DNA from: Actinokineospora spheciospongiae
Lineage (GTDB): Bacteria > Actinomycetota > Actinomycetes > Mycobacteriales > Pseudonocardiaceae
Assembly: GCF_000564855.1 (NCBI RefSeq)
Contig: NZ_AYXG01000104.1
Coordinates: 1 to 55,099, forward strand
Reading direction: 5' to 3'
Length of the DNA: 55,099 bases
The notes beneath the pieces are model-generated. The model saw nothing but the letters and a program-made list of their open reading frames with translations. It did not search any database and was not told the DNA's origin. Shown one piece after another: positions 18,069-25,528 of this stretch. The translations under genes and the position numbers were made by a program. Numbering within the stretch: the first letter of the stretch is position 1; every line of letters starts with the position of its first letter.

Positions 18069-19499
18069 CTATCGCAACGAGGACTGGTGCGGGGCGCTCC
18101 TGTCAGGGACCTGCGCGGAGCCGGAATTCGTTTTGTGCCTGGGCGACAAGTACGGGGTCAGCTTCGGCGAGAGCAGCACCGCCACCACCTGCAGCGCGGC
18201 GGCGGCGAGCAGGGTCCGGGTGTACCCGTCGGCGAGCGCCTCCCCGTCGGCCACTCCCCCGCCCATCAGCGCCGCGGTCAGCGCCACGCCCAACGCGCCC
18301 GCGAACTCTCTGGCCGCGCTGAGCACACCGGAGGCAACCCCGGCCACCCGGTCCTCGACGACGTCGAGGGCGGTCGTGGTCAGCGGGACGGTGAACGCCG
18401 AGCCGAAGCCGATCAGGACCAACCCCGGCAGCCGCGGCAGCACCGCGGGCGAGCCGTTGACCACGGCCACCAGCACCAATCCCAGCGCCACCACCAGCAT
18501 CCCGCCGCCGACCGTGCGCGACGGGCCGAACCTGGCCAGCACCCTGGGCACGAACGGGGCGGTGAACACCAGCGCGAAGGCGACCGCCACCAGCGGCAGC
18601 GCCGCGGTGGCCGGGTCCAGGCCGAGCCAGCGCTGGTGCACCAGCGGCGTCACCACGGTCACGCCGGTGACGCCCAGGCCCCACAGCGACTGGATGATCA
18701 GGGCGGTGCGGAACACCGGGTTGGCGATGAGCTGCCTGGGCAGCACCGGCCGCGCCGAGCGCCGGTCGCGCATGGCGAACGCCACCGCGGCCAGGGCGGC
18801 GGTCAGGGCCAGCGGCGCGGCCCACCCGGGGGCGTCGGCGATCACCAGCAGCGCGCCGGTGACCGCGAGCATCGCCGCGGCGGCCAGCGCGGTGGACAGC
18901 GGGTCGGCGCCCTTGGCCACCGACCGCGGCCCCGGCGGCGGCACGATCAGCCAGCTGAACAGCAGGAACGGCAGGAAGCCCCAGAACACCCAGCTCCAGT
19001 GCACGGTGGCGGCGATGAACCCGCCCAGCGCCGGGCCCAGCGCCAGCGCCGAGGCCAGCGCCACCGTCCAGGTGGCCGCCGCCTTGGGCCGGTCGTCGGG
19101 GGCGAGCCGGGTGCGCACCAGGCTCAGCGTGGCCGGGACCAGCACCGCCGCCGCCAGCCCCTGCACCACCCGGCCGGCCAGCAGCAGCTCGAACGAGCGC
19201 GCGCTGCCCGCCAGCAGCGTGCCCACGGTGAAGGCGAACAGGCCCAGCCGCAGCATGGCCCGCTCGCCGTAGCGGTCGACCACCGGACCGGCGGCGAGCA
19301 GCAGACCGGCGAAGGGCAGCATGTAGGCGACGGTGATGCCCTGGGTCGCCGCGGTGCCCAGCCCCATCTCGACCGCGACCGACGGGGCGGCCGCGGAGAC
19401 GACCGAGTTGTCCGCCGAGCTGAGGAACGCCACCGAGGCGATGGTCGTGAGCACCCGGCCGCGGTCGCTGATCCAGACCGAAGCAGGCGCGCGGTGCAT
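18069..19499 (-). CDS. MFS drug/metabolite exporter (DHA2/EmrB-QacA-like)
   Basis: This is a 476-residue protein with at least twelve, probably fourteen, hydrophobic segments. It has a motif-A-like loop GPVVDRYGERAML after helix 2 and GRVVQGLAAAVLVPATLSLV in helices 4-5, typical of proton-driven exporters of the DHA2 group. The ATG at 19499 has GGAG eight bases upstream. It precedes the FAAL-PKS operon on the same strand with a 139-bp gap, so it may export that product or intermediates, although the operon has its own candidate promoter. The C-terminal 20 residues are hydrophilic. Family assignment is firm; the substrate is unknown. Confidence 0.92.
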   Translation of the reverse strand: MHRAPASVWISDRGRVLTTIASVAFLSSADNSVVSAAAPSVAVEMGLGTAATQGITVAYMLPFAGLLLAAGPVVDRYGERAMLRLGLFAFTVGTLLAGSARSFELLLAGRVVQGLAAAVLVPATLSLVRTRLAPDDRPKAAATWTVALASALALGPALGGFIAATVHWSWVFWGFLPFLLFSWLIVPPPGPRSVAKGADPLSTALAAAAMLAVTGALLVIADAPGWAAPLALTAALAAVAFAMRDRRSARPVLPRQLIANPVFRTALIIQSLWGLGVTGVTVVTPLVHQRWLGLDPATAALPLVAVAFALVFTAPFVPRVLARFGPSRTVGGGMLVVALGLVLVAVVNGSPAVLPRLPGLVLIGFGSAFTVPLTTTALDVVEDRVAGVASGVLSAAREFAGALGVALTAALMGGGVADGEALADGYTRTLLAAAALQVVAVLLSPKLTPYLSPRHKTNSGSAQVPDRSAPHQSSLR

Positions 19500-19801
19500 G
19501 TCAACGGCTCCGGGCGGACGCGGCCCGCGCCGCGACCGCCGGGGGCGGGAGCGCGCGGCGTCGGAGAGACATGACGGGAACGTTAACGTCGGGACATTAT
19601 CGATGTCGACGGGGTGGTGCGTTCTTCGTGACAAAGGAGCACTTCGCGCACCGATGTTGTCACCACCGTCCAGAAACCCACCCGGTGGATTCCTGTCACC
19701 ATCGGACAAATCACGGTTCGAATCCCACCGGACACCGCCGATCGGGCGCACCCCCCGGTATGGTCGCCAACGTCCGGTCCCGCAGCGCGAAGGACTCGTC
19801 C
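19500..19801. promoter_or_regulatory. Divergent control region between the MFS gene and the ABC transporter operon
   Basis: This 302-bp gap holds a perfect 10-bp palindrome ACGTTAACGT at 19580-19589, and an inverted repeat GACAT-N5-ATGTC at 19593-19607, both on the MFS side. On the ABC side there is a TATGGT -10-like hexamer at 19759-19764, with no convincing -35. The repeats may be operators for an exporter regulator; none is encoded next door. Confidence 0.45.
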
Positions 19802-20767
19802 ATGCCACGGCCCCGCATCGAGGTCATCGGTCTCGGCAAGTCCTACGGCCCGATCAACGCCCTCAACGACGTCACCCTCCAGGTCGACCCGGGGGTGGTG
19901 CTCGGCGTGCTGGGCCACAACGGGGCGGGCAAGACCACCCTGATCGACATCCTGGCCACCCGGTCCACCCCCACCAGGGGCACCGCCCGGGTGTGCGGCT
20001 GGGACGTGCGGCGCTCGGGGCACCAGGTGCGCAGGCACATCGGCATGACCAGCCAGTTCACCGCGCTGGACGAGACCATGACCGGCCGGGCCAACCTGGT
20101 CCTGCTCGCCCGGCTCCTCGGCGCCTCCCGCGCCCAGGCCCGCGCCCGCGCCGACGAGCTGCTGACCACCTTCGACCTCACCGAGGCCGCCGACCGCAAG
20201 ATGGCCACCTTCTCCGGCGGGATGCGCCGCCGCCTCGACCTGGCCGCGAGCCTGCTGGGCGCCCCGGACGTGCTGTTCCTCGACGAGCCGACCACCGGCC
20301 TGGACCCGGTGAGCCGCACCGGCCTGTGGGTGATGGTGGAGGCGCTGGCCGCCCGGGGCACCACGGTCGTGCTCACCACGCAGTACCTGGAGGAGGCCGA
20401 CCGGTTGGCCAAGGACATCGTCGTGCTGGCCGGGGGCCACGTCGTCGCCTCCGGCACCCCCGCCAGCCTCAAGGCGGGCATCGGGCAGCGCACGGTCTCG
20501 GCCACCTTCGCCGACGCCAGGGCCACCCACCACGCGGTGACCACGCTCCAGTACGCCGGGATGCAGCCGCTGGCGGACCCGGCGCAGTGCGCGGTGCAGG
20601 TCCCGCTGGCCGCCGCCGGGGAAATCGCCGTCCTGGTCCGCGCCCTGGACGCGGCGGGCGTGCCGATCCTCGACCTGACGGTCACCGAACCCACCCTCGA
20701 CGACGTGTACGTGGCCCTGCACCGGTCCGCGCAGGAGAAGGCGGCGCAGATGGGGTGGTCGGCGTGA
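19802..20767 (+). CDS. ABC transporter ATP-binding protein (DrrA-like)
   Basis: This 321-residue ATPase has Walker A GHNGAGKTT (about residues 36-44), signature FSGGMRRRLDLA, Walker B VLFLDEPTTGLDP and a C-terminal extension typical of the daunorubicin-resistance (DrrA) subfamily. It powers a two-gene exporter with the permease whose GTG start overlaps this stop codon by the GTGA junction. The ATG at 19802 is preceded by AAGGA at seven bases. Antibiotic or lipid efflux is the usual role; the substrate is not known. Confidence 0.93.
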   Translation: MPRPRIEVIGLGKSYGPINALNDVTLQVDPGVVLGVLGHNGAGKTTLIDILATRSTPTRGTARVCGWDVRRSGHQVRRHIGMTSQFTALDETMTGRANLVLLARLLGASRAQARARADELLTTFDLTEAADRKMATFSGGMRRRLDLAASLLGAPDVLFLDEPTTGLDPVSRTGLWVMVEALAARGTTVVLTTQYLEEADRLAKDIVVLAGGHVVASGTPASLKAGIGQRTVSATFADARATHHAVTTLQYAGMQPLADPAQCAVQVPLAAAGEIAVLVRALDAAGVPILDLTVTEPTLDDVYVALHRSAQEKAAQMGWSA

Positions 20768-21645
20768 GCAAGCACGCCGCCCCGCGCGGGCGCGGCTCGG
20801 CTTCCGAGCAGACCGTGCGGCTGTCCGCCGTGGACATCGCCGCCGGGCGCCGCCAGCGGCAGGACGGCTGGTCCCCCAGTTCGCTGTGGACGCAGATCTC
20901 GGTCCTCACCGGACGTTCCCTGGGCTCGGCGTTCAGCGACTACCGGCTGGTGTTCTTCGGCCTGCTGCAACCGATCGTGATGCTGCTGCTGTTCAGCCAG
21001 GTGTTCAGCGGGATCGGCCAACTGCCCGGGGTCACGCAGTACTCCGGCTACATCAACTTCCTCATGCCCGCCACCCTGGTCAACATCGCCATGACCACCG
21101 CCATGAGCTCCGGCGTGGGCCTGCTGACCGAGATCTACACCGGGTTCATCGGCCGCCTGCGCGCCATGCCCATCACCCTCGGCGCCGTCCTCGTCGCCCG
21201 CACCCTGTCGGACTCGGTGCGGCTGGTCGTGCAGTTGGTCGTGTCCGTGCTGGCGGCGGTGGTCTTCCTGGAGTTCCGCCCGGGCGGCGTCCTCGGCATC
21301 ACCTCCGCGCTGCTGCTGACCGTCGCGGTGGGCTGGGGGCTGAGCTGGATCTTCATCGCCATCGCCACCTGGCAGTCCAAGCCGGAGACCATGCAGGCGG
21401 TGTCGTTCATCGTCATGTTCCCGCTGATGTTCGGCTCCAGCGCCTACATGCCGGTCGAGGCCATGCCCGGCTGGATTCGCGTCCTGTCGACGATCAACCC
21501 CATCACCTACGCCATCGACGCCACGCGCGCGCTGTCACTGGGGATGCCGGTGGGGTCGGCGGTGTGGGCGGCCCTGGGCCTCGCGGTCGGCACGGCCGCC
21601 CTGGGCGGCTGGCTCGCCTCCCGCAACTTCCGCCGCGCCCGCTGA
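20764..21645 (+). CDS. ABC-2 type transporter permease (DrrB-like)
   Basis: This is a 293-residue membrane protein with a hydrophilic N-terminal arm of about 45 residues followed by six hydrophobic segments. It carries the ABC-2 signature region RLRAMPITLGAVLVAR and PLMFGSSAYMPVEAMPGWIR before the last helices. The GTG at 20764 overlaps the ATPase stop (GTGA), so the two are coupled and should form one exporter. It ends 49 bp before the convergent TetR gene. Confidence 0.92.
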   Translation: MSKHAAPRGRGSASEQTVRLSAVDIAAGRRQRQDGWSPSSLWTQISVLTGRSLGSAFSDYRLVFFGLLQPIVMLLLFSQVFSGIGQLPGVTQYSGYINFLMPATLVNIAMTTAMSSGVGLLTEIYTGFIGRLRAMPITLGAVLVARTLSDSVRLVVQLVVSVLAAVVFLEFRPGGVLGITSALLLTVAVGWGLSWIFIAIATWQSKPETMQAVSFIVMFPLMFGSSAYMPVEAMPGWIRVLSTINPITYAIDATRALSLGMPVGSAVWAALGLAVGTAALGGWLASRNFRRAR

Positions 21646-21694
21646 CCGCGCGGCGGCACGCGGCGGCACCCGACGGCGTCCGGCCGCCGGGCTC

Positions 21695-22360
21695 TCAGGG
21701 GCGCGGCAGCACGCCCACGAGCGACGTGGTGATCGCGAGCCGCAGGGCCGGCCGCAGTTCGACGCGGTGGACCGCCAGTGCGGGCTCGGACTCGTAGACG
21801 GCGAGCAGGCTCGGCGGCGGTGAGGTGTAGGCGGACAGCGCGCCCGCCACCAGCAGGGCGGTCAGGCAGAACTGCTCGGCGTGGTCGCCGACCTCGGGCA
21901 GGCACCGCCGGACGAGGCGGGCCATCACCGCGAGGTTGTCCAGCGAGGCCCGCTTGTGCCTGCGGACCGCCTCGACCGAGACGTTGTGCTCGAGCACTCC
22001 GCCCTGCGCGCCGTAGAGGTCGCAGAGCGCCGTGTGCGCGGCGAGCGACCGGCTGAGCACGTCGGCCACCTGTTCCGCCCGCCGCACCGCGGGCAGGTCC
22101 GGGTCGACACCGCGGACCAGCTCCTGCTCCAGTTCGGCCAGCCAGCTCGCCGTCCGGTCGTCCATCAGGTCGAGCAGCACCGCCTCGCGGGACTCGAAGT
22201 AGCGCAGCACCGCCGTCTTGGCCAGGCCGACCCGCCTGCTCAGCTCGTTCAGGGTCACCGCGGCCACCGGCATCTCGTCGAGCATCGCCGAGGTCGTCTC
22301 CAGGATCGCCCGGCGCCGGACCTCGCGCTGCTCCTCGGTGCGCGCCCGCTGGAACGTCAT
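21695..22360 (-). CDS. TetR-family transcriptional repressor
   Basis: This 221-residue repressor has an N-terminal helix-turn-helix (VTLNELSRRVGLAKTAVLRYF, about residues 36-56) and a variable ligand-binding domain. I choose the ATG at 22360 (MTFQRAR), because TATGCT lies just seven bases upstream, implying a leaderless mRNA, whereas an ATG four codons earlier sits inside that hexamer. It is divergent from the SDR gene, and the shared 101-bp gap carries three near-identical operators with core TACCG-N-CGGTA. It very probably represses itself and the SDR gene. It is convergent with the DrrAB-like pair. Confidence 0.92.
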   Translation of the reverse strand: MTFQRARTEEQREVRRRAILETTSAMLDEMPVAAVTLNELSRRVGLAKTAVLRYFESREAVLLDLMDDRTASWLAELEQELVRGVDPDLPAVRRAEQVADVLSRSLAAHTALCDLYGAQGGVLEHNVSVEAVRRHKRASLDNLAVMARLVRRCLPEVGDHAEQFCLTALLVAGALSAYTSPPPSLLAVYESEPALAVHRVELRPALRLAITTSLVGVLPRP

Positions 22361-22367
22361 GGGGTCG

Positions 22368-22373
22368 AGCATA
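22368..22373 (-). promoter_or_regulatory. -10 hexamer of tetR-type gene (probable leaderless)
   Basis: TATGCT on the minus strand, seven bases before the ATG at 22360. Operator 1 lies directly upstream, in the -10/-35 spacer. There is no consensus -35. Confidence 0.55.
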
Positions 22374-22379
22374 GCTTGT

Positions 22380-22392
22380 GTACCGCCGGTAC
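22380..22392. promoter_or_regulatory. TetR operator 1
   Basis: GTACCGCCGGTAC, a perfect 6+1+6 inverted repeat. It sits just upstream of the SDR -35 and in the spacer of the tetR promoter. Confidence 0.8.
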
Positions 22393-22393
22393 C

Positions 22394-22422
22394 TTGACAG
22401 CGTACCGGCGGTACATTACCGT
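22394..22422 (+). promoter_or_regulatory. Promoter of the SDR gene
   Basis: TTGACA (22394-22399), a 17-bp spacer, TACCGT (22417-22422). The start point should be near 22429. Operator 2 fills the spacer and operator 3 covers the initial transcribed region. Confidence 0.75.
22402..22414. promoter_or_regulatory. TetR operator 2
   Basis: GTACCGGCGGTAC, a perfect 6+1+6 inverted repeat lying between the -35 and -10 of the SDR promoter. Its centre is 22 bp from that of operator 1. Confidence 0.8.
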
Positions 22423-22435
22423 TCCGACCATAAGT

Positions 22436-22446
22436 TACCGACGGTA
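22436..22446. promoter_or_regulatory. TetR operator 3
   Basis: TACCGACGGTA, a 5+1+5 inverted repeat with the same core, 33 bp from operator 2 and just ahead of the SDR ribosome-binding site. Confidence 0.7.
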
Positions 22447-22461
22447 CATTAGGAGCTCGCA

Positions 22462-23376
22462 ATGAAGTGGACCGAGCAGCAGATCCCGCGCCAGGACGGC
22501 CGGGTGGCCGTGATCACCGGTGCCAACACCGGATTGGGCTTCCAGACCGCCCGGCGGCTCGCCGAGCACGGAGCAGCGGTGGTGCTGGCCGTGCGCGACA
22601 TCGAAAAGGGCAGGTCGGCCGCCGCCAGGATCAACGGCGACGTCTCCGTGCGGGAACTGGACCTGACCTCGTTGGAATCGGTGCGCGCCGCCGCGGCGGA
22701 CCTGCGCGCCACCCACCCGCGGATCGACCTGCTGATCAACAACGCCGGCGTGATGCACACCCCGAAGCAGACCACCAGCGACGGCTTCGAGCTCCAGTTC
22801 GGCACCAACCACCTCGGCCACTTCGCGCTCACCGGGCTGCTGCTCGACCTGCTGCTGCCCGTGCCGGGCTCCCGGGTGGTCACGGTCAGCAGCACCGGCC
22901 ACCGCATCCGCGCCGCCATCCACTTCGACGACCTGCAGTGGGAGCGCTCCTACAGCCGGACGGCCGCCTACGGCCAGTCGAAGCTCGCCAACCTGATGTT
23001 CACCTACGAGCTGCAACGCAGGCTCGCCGCGCACGGCACCACCGCCGCGGTGGCCGCACACCCCGGTCTCTCCGACACCGACCTGGCCCGCAACACCCCG
23101 CCGGTCGCCCGCCGATTGATCACCTGGCTCGCTCCGGCGATCACCCAGCCCGCCACGGCGGGCGCGCTCCCCACCCTGCGGGCCGCCACCGACCCGTCCG
23201 TCCTCGGCGGGCAGTACTACGGACCCGACGGTCTGGCCGAGCAGCGCGGCCACCCGAGGCTGGTCACCTCCAGCGCGGACTCCTACGACTCGACCGCGCA
23301 GCAACGCCTCTGGGCCGTCTCGGAAGACCTCACCGGCGTGCGGTTCCCGGTCGGTCGGGCAACCGTCGCGGCATGA
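22462..23376 (+). CDS. Short-chain dehydrogenase/reductase (retinol dehydrogenase-like)
   Basis: This 304-residue NAD(P)-dependent oxidoreductase has the Rossmann motif TGANTGLG (about residues 19-26), NNAGVM, the catalytic Ser in VTVSST and the YGQSK catalytic Tyr/Lys. Length and motifs fit the 300-residue SDR group related to retinol dehydrogenases and light-dependent oxidoreductases. AGGAG lies eight bases before the ATG. It is controlled by a promoter flanked and overlapped by three TetR operators, so it is probably induced by the small molecule it transforms. Confidence 0.93.
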   Translation: MKWTEQQIPRQDGRVAVITGANTGLGFQTARRLAEHGAAVVLAVRDIEKGRSAAARINGDVSVRELDLTSLESVRAAAADLRATHPRIDLLINNAGVMHTPKQTTSDGFELQFGTNHLGHFALTGLLLDLLLPVPGSRVVTVSSTGHRIRAAIHFDDLQWERSYSRTAAYGQSKLANLMFTYELQRRLAAHGTTAAVAAHPGLSDTDLARNTPPVARRLITWLAPAITQPATAGALPTLRAATDPSVLGGQYYGPDGLAEQRGHPRLVTSSADSYDSTAQQRLWAVSEDLTGVRFPVGRATVAA

Positions 23377-23446
23377 GCTGCGCCGGGGGACGCCACCCTT
23401 GTCCTCGCACTGTTGTGCGCGAGCGAAAGCCTCAGGTTCCGCGGGC

Positions 23447-23484
23447 GGCGGCGCCCGGCCTCGGGGCGAGGACCGGGCGCCGCC
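23447..23484. terminator. Bidirectional terminator between SDR and Usp genes
   Basis: A perfect 12-bp stem GGCGGCGCCCGG paired with CCGGGCGCCGCC. The 14-nt loop itself contains CCTC/GAGG, extending the pairing. It lies in the gap between convergent genes. Confidence 0.75.
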
Positions 23485-23490
23485 GGGCGA

Positions 23491-23946
23491 TCAGGAGACG
23501 GTGTGCACGATCAGGACGTCCACTGAGGACTTGCGGGCGGCCTCGGCGGGGACCGAGCCGAGGATGCGCCCGGCCAGGGTGTTGAGGCCGCGGTTGCCGA
23601 CCACCAGCAGGTCGGCGTCGCGCTCGAAGACGACCTTGGACAGGACCGAGACGGGGTTGCCGTCGCGGACGAGGGTCTCCACGTCCTTGGCGCCCTGCTT
23701 GGCGGCGCGGTCGTGGGCGGTGCGGACGGTGTCCTCGGCCGGGTTGGCGCCGACGACCTGGTAGCCGACGTCGTCGCCGAGGCGGTCCTGGGCGGCTTCG
23801 ACCTTGCGCGGGTCCGGGGCCTGGTAGGCGCACACCACGAGCAGCTTCGCCCCGGTGTCGGCGGCGAGGGCGGCGGCGCGGTCGACGGCGCGGTAGGAGG
23901 AGTTCGAGCCGTCGGTGCCGACGACGATGGTGCGGTAGGCGGTCAT
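23491..23946 (-). CDS. Universal stress protein (UspA family)
   Basis: This is a 151-residue single Usp domain. It opens with VVGTDGSNSS and ends with the ATP-binding motif G-x2-G-x9-GS (GNRGLNTLAGRILGS) followed by VDVLIVHTV. ATP-binding Usp proteins are cytoplasmic stress or dormancy factors. AGGAAAG lies upstream of the ATG. It is 52 bp downstream of the Pmt gene on the same strand and could share its transcript. Confidence 0.94.
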   Translation of the reverse strand: MTAYRTIVVGTDGSNSSYRAVDRAAALAADTGAKLLVVCAYQAPDPRKVEAAQDRLGDDVGYQVVGANPAEDTVRTAHDRAAKQGAKDVETLVRDGNPVSVLSKVVFERDADLLVVGNRGLNTLAGRILGSVPAEAARKSSVDVLIVHTVS

Positions 23947-23998
23947 GGGTTCTTTCCTGTTCGTTGTCGACTGCGGGCGGACGAGGCGGGGTGGCGGG

Positions 23999-25528
23999 TC
24001 AGCGCCAGGAGGGGAGCCAGAGTTCGGCCTGCCAGTGGCCCTCGGTGATCACGTCGCCGTTGAGGATCGGCCACAGCCACACGAAGTTGGCCATAACCAG
24101 GACGAGGTAGGCGCCGACGAGGACCCGGCCGGTGGTGCGGCCGGTGGCCTTGAGCAGGTCGGACAGGACCAGGGTCAGACCCAGGACGAGGAAGGCGGCC
24201 ATCGGGGTGGCGTAGAAGAAGTACATCTGCCGGTCGATGTTGGCGAACCAGGGCAGCAGGCCCGCCAGGTAGCCCACCAGCACCGCCGCGTAGCGCCAGT
24301 CGAACCGGCCCAGGGCCCGCCACAGCGACCAGCCAAGGAGCGGGAAGGACAGCCACCACAGGGCGGGGGTGCCGACGAGCATGGTGGCCGCCACGCACCG
24401 GGCCTCGCCGCAGCCGGTGAGGCCGCCCTCGTAGTAGTAGAGCATCGGCCGCAGGCCCATCGGCCACGTCCACGGCTTGGACTCCCACGGGTGCGGCTTC
24501 TCCGGGGTCACCAGCGACTCGTGGAAGTCCAGGACCTTCGACGAGTTCTGCCACAGCGACCCCAGCGCCCCCTTGGCGATCGACAGCGGGTCCGAGCCGC
24601 CCGTCTCCACCAGGTGCCGGGCGAACGCGGTCTCCGAGGCGAACCAGCCCCAGTAGGTGGTCAGGTACGCGGTGGCGCCGACGCCCACGAACGCCCACAG
24701 GCCCGGCAGCACGTCGCGGCCGAGGGCGCCCAGCCACGGGTGGCGCACCCCGGTCGCCCGTCGGGCGGTCACGTCGAACAGGACGGTCAGCAGGCCGAAG
24801 GCGGCGACGAAGTACAGGCCCGACCACTTCACCCCGCACGCCAGCCCGAGCAGGGCGCCCGCACCGAGGCGCCACCAGCGCACGCCCAGGCGCGGCCCGA
24901 GCCCGGATTCGTCGGCCCAGCCCTCGGCGACCGCCACGGTGAGGCGGGCGCGGACCTGGTCGCGGTCGACCAGGACGCAGCCGAAGGCCGCCAGCACGAA
25001 GAAGGCCAGGAAGATGTCGAGCATCCCCATCCGCGATTGCAGGTGGGACACCCCGTCGGCGATGAGCAGCAGGCCCGCGACCGCGCCGAGCAGGGTGGAG
25101 CGGGTGAGCCTGCGGGCGATCCGCACCACCAGGACGATCATCAGCGTGCCGCACAGCGCGGCGGTGAACCGCCACCCCCAGCCGCTGTAGCCGAAGAGCC
25201 ACTCGCCGAGGGCGATGAACGTCTTGCCCAGCGGCGGGTGCACGGTCAGCTCGTAGCCGGGGTTGTCCTCGACGCCGCCGTTGCGCAGCATCTGCCACGC
25301 CTGCGGGGTGTAGTGCTTCTCGTCGAAGACCGGGGTGCCCTTGTCGGTGGGCGAACCCAGGTTCTGGAACCGCACGATCCCGCCGACGAGCCCCAGCACC
25401 GCCGCGACAACCCAGCCGCGCAGCCGGTCGGTGGGGGCGGGGTCGGCGGCGACGGCCGGGGGTGGCGGTGGGACGACCGGGTCGGGGCTCGGCTGGGCGG
25501 TCCGCTCCGCGGTGGCCTCAGCCGACAT
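23999..25528 (-). CDS. pmt: Dolichyl-phosphate-mannose-protein mannosyltransferase (Pmt, GT39)
   Basis: This 509-residue multi-pass GT-C enzyme moves mannose from polyprenyl-phosphate-mannose to secreted proteins at the outer face of the membrane. After a Pro-rich cytoplasmic tail, TM1 leads to the first loop with PVFDEKHYTPQAW, whose Asp-Glu pair is the catalytic signature. HPPLGKTFIALGEW follows, typical of actinobacterial Pmt (compare M. tuberculosis Rv1002c), with about ten further helices. Its start overlaps the GT87 stop by 11 bp, so the two glycosyltransferases are translationally coupled. The ATG at 25528 gives the expected N-terminus. Confidence 0.93.
   Translation of the reverse strand: MSAEATAERTAQPSPDPVVPPPPPAVAADPAPTDRLRGWVVAAVLGLVGGIVRFQNLGSPTDKGTPVFDEKHYTPQAWQMLRNGGVEDNPGYELTVHPPLGKTFIALGEWLFGYSGWGWRFTAALCGTLMIVLVVRIARRLTRSTLLGAVAGLLLIADGVSHLQSRMGMLDIFLAFFVLAAFGCVLVDRDQVRARLTVAVAEGWADESGLGPRLGVRWWRLGAGALLGLACGVKWSGLYFVAAFGLLTVLFDVTARRATGVRHPWLGALGRDVLPGLWAFVGVGATAYLTTYWGWFASETAFARHLVETGGSDPLSIAKGALGSLWQNSSKVLDFHESLVTPEKPHPWESKPWTWPMGLRPMLYYYEGGLTGCGEARCVAATMLVGTPALWWLSFPLLGWSLWRALGRFDWRYAAVLVGYLAGLLPWFANIDRQMYFFYATPMAAFLVLGLTLVLSDLLKATGRTTGRVLVGAYLVLVMANFVWLWPILNGDVITEGHWQAELWLPSWR

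Noticed and set aside
19705-19740. tRNA-like T arm, GGTTCGAATCCCACC
   Set aside because: The five bases before TTCGAAT do not pair with the five after, and no anticodon or acceptor stem could be found upstream. It is a chance match.
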